Assembly: GCA_008636095.1 (NCBI GenBank)
Contig: VSJD01000138.1
Location: forward strand, 1 to 10,723
DNA from: Kiritimatiellota bacterium
GTDB taxonomy: Bacteria; Verrucomicrobiota; Kiritimatiellia; JAAZAB01
Direction of reading: 5' to 3'
Length of the DNA: 10,723 bases
In this document: one piece after another, positions 1 to 7,260 of the stretch
Position numbering within the stretch: position 1 is the stretch's first letter
Layout of the letters: each line of letters begins with the position of its first letter
Program-made: the position numbers and the translations under genes
Notes under the pieces: generated by a model
Databases searched by the model: none
Told to the model about the DNA's origin: nothing
The model's input: the letters and a program-made list of their open reading frames with translations, nothing else

Positions 1-93
1 AGACAGAGATCAGAGGTCAGCGGTCAGCCGGAATAGAAATTAGACTTGAATCTTTGTTTTCGCCCCATCCAGCATTTCCTCTGACCTCTGTCT
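1..93. repeat. Inverted heptamer-type repeat downstream of the AraC gene
   Basis: Bases 1-28 read as four degenerate 7-nt units (AGACAGA, GATCAGA, GGTCAGC, GGTCAGC). Bases 79-93 are the reverse complement of bases 1-15 with one mismatch, so the segment can fold into a stem with a loop of about 63 nt. On the minus strand, bases 81-66 read GAGGAAATGCTGGATG, matching 15 of 16 bases of the start of the composite repeat at 7328-7343. The block begins directly after the stop codon of the AraC gene (94-96), so it may also act as its 3' boundary. There is no T-tract, so calling it a terminator would be speculative. Confidence 0.6.
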
Positions 94-936
94 TCAAGTT
101 GATGACAACGGCAGAGCGACCCGATAAAGGCGCGGGGCAAGCCCAATCTTTTTCTTGAATAGTTTCGAGAACTGCGCCGCATCGTCATAACCGGCCTCCA
201 AGGCAACCTGTTTGACGGAACGTGAGAGGGCGTGCAAGGCGGTGGCCGCATTTTGCATGCGATGGAAAAGCAGATAGTCATGAGGTGCGCGACCGAGCCG
301 ATCTCGAAAGAGACGGCGAAAACGGCTGTAGGATAATCCCATCCGCTTCGCTTCAAGGGGGAAAACAACCGGTGTCAACGGGGTCGCGCGAATGCGAGAT
401 GCGAGCGTATCCAAGGCATCGGCGTATGGCATTGAAGGGGCAATGGCCCGAATTTCAGCCATCAACAGGCACAGCAAACGTTCCAAGAGCGTGACAGCCA
501 GACCTGTCTCCAGCGGGTCGGTTTTACCGATCCGTTGAATGACCGCGCGAAATAACGCGGCCACGGCCTGCGCGTCGCGCACGTGCACATAGCCCGCCGG
601 CGAAAGCGGCATGAATCCCTCTTCGACCAGTCGTCGGGCGCGGCGTCCCTTCATTAAAACCCAGTGATGATACCATCCTTTGCCGTCCATCGCCCCGTAT
701 TGGTAACAATGCCGGGGACTGTGCCAAAAGACGATGGGCGATTCCATCACCACCGGTTCCCCGCCATCGATAGCAAAGGTCATTCGTCCCGACAGCATGA
801 ATTCCACCGACCATGTGCCCATGAAACGGCAATCCAATCGGGTGGTACAGACCGGGACCACCGAGCCGCCAATCAACCGGATATCGTCAAAATAGCGCGC
901 AATCATATTTGCCAACTCATTAATCAGAACTGCCAT
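94..936 (-). CDS. AraC/XylS-family transcriptional regulator
   Basis: A 280-residue protein with the usual AraC layout. Residues 1 to about 165 form a cupin-like ligand-binding/dimerisation domain (a beta-rich stretch around FMLSGRMTFAIDGGEPVVME, then an HSPRHCYQYG segment). The double helix-turn-helix DNA-binding domain spans about 175-275. The second HTH is textbook: VALEAGYDDAAQFSKLFKKK followed by IGLAPRLYR (residues 244-272). Length is normal for one-component AraC sensors, which often bind sugars or other small carbon compounds; the ligand cannot be read from the sequence. The ATG at 936 gives a complete N-terminal domain. It is divergent from the URO-D-like gene at 1023 across 86 bp, so it probably controls that gene and itself; this is inference from layout. 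Family call is firm. Confidence 0.93.
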   Translation of the reverse strand: MAVLINELANMIARYFDDIRLIGGSVVPVCTTRLDCRFMGTWSVEFMLSGRMTFAIDGGEPVVMESPIVFWHSPRHCYQYGAMDGKGWYHHWVLMKGRRARRLVEEGFMPLSPAGYVHVRDAQAVAALFRAVIQRIGKTDPLETGLAVTLLERLLCLLMAEIRAIAPSMPYADALDTLASRIRATPLTPVVFPLEAKRMGLSYSRFRRLFRDRLGRAPHDYLLFHRMQNAATALHALSRSVKQVALEAGYDDAAQFSKLFKKKIGLAPRLYRVALPLSST

Positions 937-954
937 TTACACCTAGATCACCAC

Positions 955-983
955 CATATATTCTATAAATATTGTTTTTGCAA
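955..983 (-). promoter_or_regulatory. Candidate promoter for the AraC gene in the divergent intergenic region
   Basis: On the minus strand TTGCAA (983-978) and TATATG (960-955) are separated by 17 nt, each matching the sigma-70 consensus boxes at 4 of 6 positions, and lie about 20-45 nt upstream of the AraC start. The whole 937-1022 interval is AT-rich compared with the flanking genes and must hold the control sites of both divergent genes. Matches are modest, and the organism's sigma-factor preferences are unknown. Confidence 0.3.
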
Positions 984-1022
984 TAAAAGCCAAAACAGAC
1001 AACCAAGAAAGGGGACGGGCGC

Positions 1023-2126
1023 ATGACCCACGCAAAACAAACCGCATATTCAAACCGCTCGATCGAAGCGCGCAAGCAAAATTGGCGCGCCTTGCTCACC
1101 CGCGGCCAGCGCACAAAAAATCGTTTCTGCTTTATCGTTGCCTATAACGACCCGGCGGCGACGGAGCCCGTGCCCGCGCCCCTCTTCTGGCCTGGTCATG
1201 CCGCGGCGCGCATCGAACGCAAATATCAGGACTACCGGCAAGCCCTTGAACGTTCCATATGGCTCGACGACGATGCCATTCCCTGCCTGAATATGATCAC
1301 CGGAACCGAAATATTTGCCGAAGCCTTCGGGTGTCCAGTGCATCGGCCCGACCCCGGCGCGCCCTTTGCCATGCCCATGATTCATGCGGCCGGCGAGGTC
1401 GCCAAGATCAAGGTTCCCGACCTTGGCTCCTCGACGCTGGCGTATCTTTTCGACATGGCCGACGAGTTGAAACGACGCGCCGGTTCCGACGCCATTCTCG
1501 GAATGGTGGATGTTCAAAGCCCCATGGACATCGCCGCCCTCATTTGGGAAAAAGCGTCCTTTTTTGTCGGCATGATCGAAACCCCTGAGGCTGTCAAGGA
1601 ACTGGCCGGCAAGGCCCGCCAACTGCTGGCCGCGTTTCTCGACGAGTGGTTCCGACGGTACGGAACCGAATTTATCGCGCATTGGCCGGCATACCTGATG
1701 ACCGACGGACTGACCCTGTCGGAAGATGAAGTTGGCGCGGTCAACGCAGACATGTTCGAAGAATTTTTCCTGCCCGAACTCGCCGCGTTGTCGAAGCGTT
1801 ATGGCGGCATTGGCATGCACTGCTGCGCCGATGCCAAGCATCAATGGAATCACTTTCGCCGGATTCCGGGATTACGCTTGCTGAACCTTTTCAATCCGCC
1901 GACACGCCCGCCCGAGTCATATATCAAGGAAGCCTATCCGTTCTTTCGCGACACCTGCGCGCAATGGCATATGGGCTGGCTCCCGTCCGGCAACCCTGAA
2001 ACCTGGCCGAGGCAGTATCCTGAAGGCGCGCGTGTCGTCATCAATGTGGCGGCAAATTCCAAGGAAGACGCCATACGTCTTTGCGCCAAACTTCAAGAGG
2101 TCAGGCAGCGCCTCGACGCCGAATAA
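1023..2126 (+). CDS. URO-D-superfamily protein, probable corrinoid-type methyltransferase relative
   Basis: A 367-residue protein of the uroporphyrinogen decarboxylase (URO-D) superfamily, a TIM-barrel fold shared by HemE and by methyltransferases MtaA, MtbA and CmuA. Supporting features are a QSPMDIAAL segment (165-173), which occupies the place of the GPFTLAA-type strand of this fold, and a GIGMHCCADAKHQW segment (263-275). The H-C-C at 266-268 could be part of a zinc/thiol site as in MtaA-type enzymes. The N-terminal RQAGRY-type motif diagnostic of HemE is absent, so haem synthesis is unlikely. The ATG at 1023 has an AAAGGGG Shine-Dalgarno-like sequence ending about 8 nt upstream (1008-1014). 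The divergent AraC gene suggests substrate-inducible expression, for example use of a methylated or sugar-derived compound. Such proteins are often numerous in Lentisphaerae and Planctomycetes with unknown substrates. Superfamily call is good; the reaction is unknown. Confidence 0.82.
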   Translation: MTHAKQTAYSNRSIEARKQNWRALLTRGQRTKNRFCFIVAYNDPAATEPVPAPLFWPGHAAARIERKYQDYRQALERSIWLDDDAIPCLNMITGTEIFAEAFGCPVHRPDPGAPFAMPMIHAAGEVAKIKVPDLGSSTLAYLFDMADELKRRAGSDAILGMVDVQSPMDIAALIWEKASFFVGMIETPEAVKELAGKARQLLAAFLDEWFRRYGTEFIAHWPAYLMTDGLTLSEDEVGAVNADMFEEFFLPELAALSKRYGGIGMHCCADAKHQWNHFRRIPGLRLLNLFNPPTRPPESYIKEAYPFFRDTCAQWHMGWLPSGNPETWPRQYPEGARVVINVAANSKEDAIRLCAKLQEVRQRLDAE

Positions 2127-2133
2127 ATAACGA

Positions 2134-2151
2134 AGAACAGGCATCTGTTCT
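2134..2151. terminator. Hairpin between convergent genes
   Basis: AGAACAG (2134-2140), loop GCAT, CTGTTCT (2145-2151) makes a perfect 7-bp stem in the 30-bp gap between the stop codons of the URO-D-like gene (+) and threonine synthase (-). Its symmetry and position suit a bidirectional terminator. A clear T-tract is missing on both sides, so efficiency is uncertain. Confidence 0.5.
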
Positions 2152-2156
2152 CTGAC

Positions 2157-3539
2157 TCACGAAATATGTTCGCGGATAAAGGCGCGCACGGCCTGGGCAT
2201 CGGCGGGCAAGACCGTGCGGCGCTGGGGCAGGTTGGCAAGTGCATCGAGTACGGGATGGTGAGCAATATCCTGGCCGGTTGCCTGGCGGATGGCATCGGC
2301 AAATTTAGCCGGATGGGCGGTAGCCAGCGAGAGCATGGGCTCGTCCGGGCTCAGGAACTGGCGTCCCACGTGCACCCCCACGGCACTATGCGGATCCAGA
2401 AGGTATCCGTGCTGTCCGTAAAACTCGCGGATTGTCGCCAACGCGTCGGCTGTCGTACAGGTTCCGGCCGCAAAGAGTGGGTCCACGCCGGTGCTTCTCG
2501 CCCGATCCAGGTGCAGTTGACCGGACTGCGCAAACGCCTCCATCAGCCGACAGACTTCCCGGGGATTACGATCTACCCGATAATACAGATAGCGCTCGAA
2601 ATTGCTCGCGACCTGGATGTCCATGGAAGGACTTAAGGTGGCCTGCACCGTTCCACGTTGATAAACGCCGGTATTAAAAAAACGGGCCAGGATGTCGTTC
2701 TCGTTCGTTGATAGAATCAGGCGGCTGACTGGCAATCCCATGCGCGCAGCCAGGTATCCCGCAAAGATGTCACCGAAATTACCCGTTGGCACCGCGATCC
2801 GGACCGCACGCGCGCCGGTCCGCGCCATGACCTGGAAAGCGCCATAAAAATAGTACACGATCTGGGCCATTAGGCGCACCCAGTTTATGGAATTTACCGC
2901 ACCCAGTTCATAGCGGTCGCGGAACGGCAGATCTAGGAATATCGTTTTAACGATGCTCTGGCAGTCGTCGAAACTACCGCGCACGGCCAGGCAAAAGACA
3001 TTGTCGTCCGGCACGGTGGTCATCTGGCGCTCCTGGGCGGGACTGATCCGTCCATGCGGATAAAGCACAAAGATACGGATACCCCGACGCCCCCGGACAC
3101 CGGCAATGGCCGCACTGCCGGTATCGCCGCTGGTGGCCGCAAGGATGTTCAATCGTCGGCCCGACTGCGCCAGATAATATTCGAACACGCGCCCGAGGAA
3201 TTGCAGGGCCACATCCTTGAACGCCAGCGTCGGTCCATGAAACAGTTCCAGTATATGAATGCCGTTAACGGCCACGACCGGCGTCACATCCGGATGCCGG
3301 AAGGTGGCATAACTGTCGCCGATCATTGCCCGCAGGTCATCCGCGGGCAAATCGGCAAAGCGGCGCATAACCTCCAACGCCAGCGCACCGTAATCCAGGC
3401 CGGCCCAGGCGGACAGGTCGGCACGAACATCGGGAATGAAGTCCGGCAGGAACAGGCCCCCATCACGCGCCAGTCCGGTCAGCACGGCCGTTTGAAAATC
3501 CACCGCGCTCCCGCCGCCCCGTGTGCTGATATAATTCAT
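2157..3539 (-). CDS. thrC: Threonine synthase
   Basis: A 460-residue PLP enzyme converting O-phospho-L-homoserine to L-threonine in the cytoplasm, the last step of threonine synthesis. The N-terminus MNYISTRGGG with DGGLFLPD (26-33) is typical of the longer ThrC class found in E. coli and Pseudomonas. The PLP-binding lysine is K108 in HGPTLAFKDVALQFLG. SGDTGSAA (137-144) and PTGNFGDIFAGYLA (251-264) are the cofactor phosphate and substrate segments, and NSINWVR (216-222) is also conserved in the family. Length is normal and no key residue is missing. The ATG at 3539 overlaps the stop of the upstream kinase gene (ATGA, 4 nt), so the two are probably co-transcribed and translationally coupled. 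That pairing is not a usual thr operon: no homoserine kinase or homoserine dehydrogenase gene is adjacent here. Confidence 0.96.
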   Translation of the reverse strand: MNYISTRGGGSAVDFQTAVLTGLARDGGLFLPDFIPDVRADLSAWAGLDYGALALEVMRRFADLPADDLRAMIGDSYATFRHPDVTPVVAVNGIHILELFHGPTLAFKDVALQFLGRVFEYYLAQSGRRLNILAATSGDTGSAAIAGVRGRRGIRIFVLYPHGRISPAQERQMTTVPDDNVFCLAVRGSFDDCQSIVKTIFLDLPFRDRYELGAVNSINWVRLMAQIVYYFYGAFQVMARTGARAVRIAVPTGNFGDIFAGYLAARMGLPVSRLILSTNENDILARFFNTGVYQRGTVQATLSPSMDIQVASNFERYLYYRVDRNPREVCRLMEAFAQSGQLHLDRARSTGVDPLFAAGTCTTADALATIREFYGQHGYLLDPHSAVGVHVGRQFLSPDEPMLSLATAHPAKFADAIRQATGQDIAHHPVLDALANLPQRRTVLPADAQAVRAFIREHIS

Positions 3540-6500
3540 TCGCGCCAGCGCCTTTCTTGGAATTCTAATTTTCCATTGACCTTCTGCAGTCGGGGCATAC
3601 GTAGCAGGACGGCGGTAAACGCCCGATACGTATCCGCCGACATTTGCTGATTAATATTGTAGTCCAACCAGATTTCCTCAATGGGTGAATTCTGAATGGG
3701 CGACAAATCCCGCACAGCCGATTCGCTGATATCCAGCCACTTCAGTGGCATATCTCGCAAGGGATCCAAATCCTTAACCCGGGTAGCGCGCACGTTCAGC
3801 ATTTCCAGGGCAAGACTACGCACCGGCGACAGATCCCGGATATTGGTTTTGCTCAAGTTCAGCCCCCGCAAAGGCATGTTGGCCAGTGGGGTCAGGTCCC
3901 GCACCCGCGTCTGGCTCAGGTCCAGGTGATCGAGTTTTATACCTTTCAACGGGCTAAGGTCGGCCACCTCGGTGCGGTTGATGATCAACTCCGTGAGCGG
4001 CATTCCCGCCAGAACCGTGATATCGCGGATGCGGCTCGCGGTCGCGATCAGTCGCTTCAGCTTCATACCGGTTAGCGGCGCCAGATCGGATACTTCCGTG
4101 TAGCTGATATTCAGGGACTCCAGCGGCAGACCAGCCAGCGGTTTCATATCCCGAATAGTCAGACGGCTGAGCGTCAGATCCTGCAGGGGCATGCCTTTCA
4201 AAACCGACAAATCCGTAACCCGTGTGCCGGCCAGGTTGAGCTTGGTCAGCGGCATGCCAGTCAGCGGCGCAAGGTCCTTGACCCGTGTGTGACGGACACA
4301 CACTTCCCGCAGAGGCAATCCCTTGAGTGGTGCCAGATCGCTCAGTGGCGCCTTAACCGGTGACTCGTGCCATTCGTCCAGGCGCGTAACGGCGCACACG
4401 ACCGCGCGTAAATCCGGCAAGCCGGCCAGCGGCGAGATATCCTTCAAATCCAAGGCAATCAGTTCGGCCCGCACGATTTTACCGGCATCATCCGTTACGA
4501 GTGAAATATTGAATTCGGTCAGACCAGGATTCCGGTCGAGTAACTCCTGGCGCACGGCCGCGCCATCCGGATGAGTGGTCCTGGCCGTGGCTGACACGGT
4601 TTCAATACGCGTGGTCTCATTCGAATCAGATGCGATCACCGTCGCCTGCTGTAACGCCGCCAAGGCCGGTGCGTAAGCCTGAACAAAGGCTGTCTGTCCG
4701 TATTGCTCCTGGTAACTGGCCACGCTTTTGGCCAGCACCTTGGCCATTGGCGGCGGATATTTTTTTCGATAGATGGCCGCCAGGCATACCTCACAACCGG
4801 GCAAAGGTTCCGCCTTCTCGCCTCGGCGAAGTGCTCTCTCGGAGCCGGGCGCTAAGTCAGGCTCCGCCGAGGCGGGAGTTTCCGTCTTTGCCAAGGCTTC
4901 GCCGGACACGCCGACCGCATCCACCTGGGCGGCGCGCAACAGCAGGATAAAATCACTCCGAGCCTGCTCTTCCCGCTGACGGCTTTTACGCTCTTGCAGT
5001 TTGGCTTTCAGTGGCGCCGACAGGAACGGACCGGCCTGACTCCAGAAGGTTTCGGCCGCAGCCAAGTTTCCGTCGCGGAGGGCCACCAATCCATGCACCA
5101 GTGCCGTGTCCGGCGTCGTATTGGTTCCTAGTCGAGCTTTTTTTTCTTCCAGGGACAAATCCTGTAGTCGGATCACTTTGGGCTGGACAATCTGACCGGC
5201 GCTGACGACGGTAATTTTTTCCACAAGGATTGAGTTGTCCTGCACATCCCGTATTACCAGGCGTTCCGATCCCCTGGTCAAAGCAACGCAAACTTCCTGA
5301 TCCTTTTGCGACCGGAACGAATCCAAGAGGCGCTGATCAGCGCGGCCGGCTTCGGCCAGCATGCTTGCCAGCGTCAGAAGGTCGGACCGGTTTGCGTTCA
5401 ATGCAACCTGATTAGTGGCCTGCTGGGCCACTGCCAGCGCGGCGCCGGGATTGCCATCCAGCAAGCGTGCGGCAATATCGTTAAGTACATCCTGCCATTG
5501 CCGACGCTGTTCCTGCTTCTGTGCCTCGGCCGCCTGACGCATCCCTGTCTGTTGGGCCCTATCTAAATCGAGCCATTCCTGGACTTTGGCATTTCGTTCC
5601 GCCATGGTCTCGGTCTGAAACCGCCCCACATACTGTTCATACATGGTGGCCGCCTCCCGCCATTTATGCCGGTCCAGCAGGGGCTGAACCTTGTCATGCA
5701 GGGCTTTCATATCCGCGGCCAGGGCGGCGCGCTTCTGTTCCCTGATGTGCGCGATTTCGTCCTCGGCCGCCTGGGCATAGCGCGTACCTTTCGATTGCGC
5801 GGCTATCTTTGTAAATTGCTGGATGGCTTCATTGTATTGGCCGGGATTTGCCTGGTACCACTGCGATGCCACTTCTATCCGGTGCTGGGCCAAAACTTCC
5901 TCCTTTGCCAACTCAGGCTCCGCCGGAGCGCTTCCCCCTACGCGAAGCCGCTTCGGAGGGACAAGTTGCCCAGGCAAATCGCCCAGGCGAGTCGGCGCGG
6001 CGAGGGCTTTCGTCTTTGCCAACGTGTCGCCGGACACGCCGTCCTCTGCCGTCTTTCGTCCCGCCTTCGCCAAGGCTTCTGCAGACAGGCCGCCATCCGT
6101 CGTCTGCCCTCCGTTTTGCGGGGTTGCGGCGGACTTGGGCTTCACGAGCATATTCATCACGAGCAGGCAGGGAACTGCTAAGGCTAGGATCATAATCACG
6201 GCGGCCAACCATTCCGGTTTTATCCATTGCCGGGGCCGAGTAATGATATAAGGCACCGGCTCGTCTGGGCGAAGCGCACTTGTCAGGGCGACTTGTCCCG
6301 CCGATGCGTCCAGTTCCTTCAAGTATTGTTCGCGCGCCACACAGCGTTTCATGGTACTGGTGCCGGCCGGCGGCATGGGCCCTTCCGGAAACAGTTCCAA
6401 ACGCGCACGGATCATGTCGCGGATGACCTCCGGCCAGTCCTTCTGGCGATGGGCAGGGTTCTTGGCCATCATTTTTTCAATCAGGCAGGCCACGGCCATG

Positions 6501-7225
6501 GAAGCATGCGGCTGGAGATCCATAATGTCAGGAATCTGATCGGTGATCTGGCAATCCATGATTTCCAGAAGCGGCAGACCCTCAAACGGCATTTTCCCGG
6601 TCAGGCAATGATACAGCATGGCGCCGAGTGAATAGATGTCGGTGCGGCAATCCAGTTCGAGTCGGCCCTGCGATTGTTCGGGGGAAATATAATAAGGCGT
6701 TCCAACCACAATGCCTGTCTGGAATTTGGCCTTGTCCATGACCGAGCGCACACTACGGGCCAAACCGAGATCGGCAACCTTTACGGTGCCGTCGCCGTCG
6801 ATTATGACATTGTCGGGCTTAATGTCGCAATGCACGACGCCAAAGGTTCCCCAGGCGTAATCCAATGCTTCGGCCACGCAGTGTGCGCACAACAAGGTGT
6901 CTTTCACGGAAAGACTTGTTTTTCGCCGAATCCAATCCGCAACGCTGTAGCCGGAAACAAATTCCATGACAAAGTAATAAATACCGTCCGGTGATTTGCC
7001 GAAATCGTATACCTGGACCATATTCGGATGCTTCAACTGGGCCGTGATCTTGGCTTCGGCAAGCAATTTCTCAATATCCACCCCGTCAGCTGCCATGGCC
7101 AGCGGCAATATTTTGAGGACCACCACACGGTCTAACGAAATCTGGCGCGCCTTGAACACAGCGCTCATGCCGCCCTGCGGCAAAGGTGCCAGAATGTCAT
7201 ATCCGGGAATTGTCGGGGTATCCAT
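3536..7225 (-). CDS. Transmembrane Ser/Thr protein kinase with C-terminal leucine-rich repeats
   Basis: A 1229-residue protein from the ATG at 7225 (AGCAGG about 8 nt upstream); an in-frame TTG at 7252 would add 9 residues. Residues 8 to about 275 are a Hanks-type kinase: glycine loop LPQGGMSAVFKA, lysine K38 in VVVLK, catalytic HCDIKPDN (H132-D134), metal-binding DLG (D152), GTPYYISPE (S181-E183) and DIYSLG. All catalytic residues are present, but the HRD arginine is Cys, making it a non-RD kinase. One membrane helix lies at about 340-362 (WLAAVIMILALAVPCLLVM), so the kinase is cytoplasmic and the rest probably extracytoplasmic. About 430-600 is helical, glutamine-rich and coiled-coil or TPR-like. 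Residues 971-1180 are ten back-to-back 21-residue leucine-rich repeats (pattern P-L-x-x-L-x-L-x-x-T-x-V-x-D-L-x-P-L-x-G-M). Two linkers (about 381-442 and 772-805) carry inserted repeat-derived peptides. The LRR may sense a protein ligand; substrates are unknown. Neighbours: thrC overlapped downstream, pilin cluster divergent. Confidence 0.9.
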   Translation of the reverse strand: MDTPTIPGYDILAPLPQGGMSAVFKARQISLDRVVVLKILPLAMAADGVDIEKLLAEAKITAQLKHPNMVQVYDFGKSPDGIYYFVMEFVSGYSVADWIRRKTSLSVKDTLLCAHCVAEALDYAWGTFGVVHCDIKPDNVIIDGDGTVKVADLGLARSVRSVMDKAKFQTGIVVGTPYYISPEQSQGRLELDCRTDIYSLGAMLYHCLTGKMPFEGLPLLEIMDCQITDQIPDIMDLQPHASMAVACLIEKMMAKNPAHRQKDWPEVIRDMIRARLELFPEGPMPPAGTSTMKRCVAREQYLKELDASAGQVALTSALRPDEPVPYIITRPRQWIKPEWLAAVIMILALAVPCLLVMNMLVKPKSAATPQNGGQTTDGGLSAEALAKAGRKTAEDGVSGDTLAKTKALAAPTRLGDLPGQLVPPKRLRVGGSAPAEPELAKEEVLAQHRIEVASQWYQANPGQYNEAIQQFTKIAAQSKGTRYAQAAEDEIAHIREQKRAALAADMKALHDKVQPLLDRHKWREAATMYEQYVGRFQTETMAERNAKVQEWLDLDRAQQTGMRQAAEAQKQEQRRQWQDVLNDIAARLLDGNPGAALAVAQQATNQVALNANRSDLLTLASMLAEAGRADQRLLDSFRSQKDQEVCVALTRGSERLVIRDVQDNSILVEKITVVSAGQIVQPKVIRLQDLSLEEKKARLGTNTTPDTALVHGLVALRDGNLAAAETFWSQAGPFLSAPLKAKLQERKSRQREEQARSDFILLLRAAQVDAVGVSGEALAKTETPASAEPDLAPGSERALRRGEKAEPLPGCEVCLAAIYRKKYPPPMAKVLAKSVASYQEQYGQTAFVQAYAPALAALQQATVIASDSNETTRIETVSATARTTHPDGAAVRQELLDRNPGLTEFNISLVTDDAGKIVRAELIALDLKDISPLAGLPDLRAVVCAVTRLDEWHESPVKAPLSDLAPLKGLPLREVCVRHTRVKDLAPLTGMPLTKLNLAGTRVTDLSVLKGMPLQDLTLSRLTIRDMKPLAGLPLESLNISYTEVSDLAPLTGMKLKRLIATASRIRDITVLAGMPLTELIINRTEVADLSPLKGIKLDHLDLSQTRVRDLTPLANMPLRGLNLSKTNIRDLSPVRSLALEMLNVRATRVKDLDPLRDMPLKWLDISESAVRDLSPIQNSPIEEIWLDYNINQQMSADTYRAFTAVLLRMPRLQKVNGKLEFQERRWRE
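3686..4315 (-). repeat. Ten in-register 63-bp units encoding 21-residue leucine-rich repeats
   Basis: Read on the minus strand, ten consecutive 21-codon units run from residue 971 to 1180 of the kinase with no gap or insertion. The opening residues of successive units are PLREVCV, PLTKLNL, PLQDLTL, PLESLNI, KLKRLIA, PLTELII, KLDHLDL, PLRGLNL, ALEMLNV and PLKWLDI. Each continues with a T-x-V/I-x-D-L-x-P-L-type second half (two units have S for T). DNA identity between units is only moderate, so the array is old or under diversifying change rather than a fresh expansion. A capping segment of 49 residues follows. Confidence 0.9.
4811..4912 (-). repeat. Palindrome-rich element inserted in frame in the kinase gene (copy 3)
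   Basis: Encodes residues about 772-805 of the kinase (VSGEALAKTETPASAEPDLA, then a charged stretch). Bases 4883-4912 match 27 of 30 bases of 6011-6040 in the same gene. CGCCTCGGCG (4819-4828) and CGCCGAGGCG (4865-4874) form a perfect 10-bp inverted repeat, and CGGAGCC/GGCTCCG (4840-4846/4860-4866) a second nested or competing stem. The low-complexity, Ala/Glu/Pro-rich peptide differs from the helical sequence on both sides, which fits an insertion into a permissive linker. Confidence 0.65.
5901..6086 (-). repeat. Two palindrome-rich element copies inserted in frame in the kinase gene (copies 1 and 2)
   Basis: Encodes residues about 381-442, directly after the membrane helix. Copy 1 (6050-6086) gives SAEALAKAGRKTAEDG, and copy 2 (6005-6040) gives VSGDTLAKTKALAAP. 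With copy 3 they share S-[AG]-[ED]-[AT]-L-A-K. The 5901-5962 part holds palindromes GCTCC-gcc-GGAGC (5917-5929) and CGAAGC-c-GCTTCG (5943-5955) and encodes SAPAEPELAKEE, which parallels SAEPDLA of copy 3. Copy 1 is also alike, at DNA level, to the hairpin in the first pilin gene's leader (7376-7410). Confidence 0.65.
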
Positions 7226-7260
7226 GGGAAAAACCTGCTCGTTCACAATCAAGCCGTTTT

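Noticed and set aside
24..80. Short minus-strand peptide frame behind the GAGGAA-ATG copy at the left edge
   Set aside because: The repeat-borne ATG gives only about 14 residues before a stop and no pilin motif, so it is treated as a repeat copy, not a gene.
1050..1853. Long open frame on the minus strand opposite the URO-D-like gene
   Set aside because: It is fully antisense to a well-supported gene, has a composition expected from the complementary codons of a GC-rich gene and shows no recognisable domain.
1023..2126. HemE, uroporphyrinogen decarboxylase of haem synthesis
   Set aside because: The diagnostic N-terminal RQAGRY-type motif is missing and no other haem gene is nearby; only the superfamily fold is supported.
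3054..3650. Plus-strand open frame opposite threonine synthase
   Set aside because: It lies opposite conserved thrC sequence and the 3' end of the kinase gene, with no protein motif of its own.
4811..6086. Insertion sequence within the kinase gene
   Set aside because: The segments are short, keep the reading frame and encode no transposase; a small palindromic repeat element explains them better.
5666..6251. Overlapping plus-strand open frames opposite the kinase linker
   Set aside because: Their Ser/Arg/Pro-rich translations come from the reverse strand of the palindromic repeats and the helical region; no start signals or domains.
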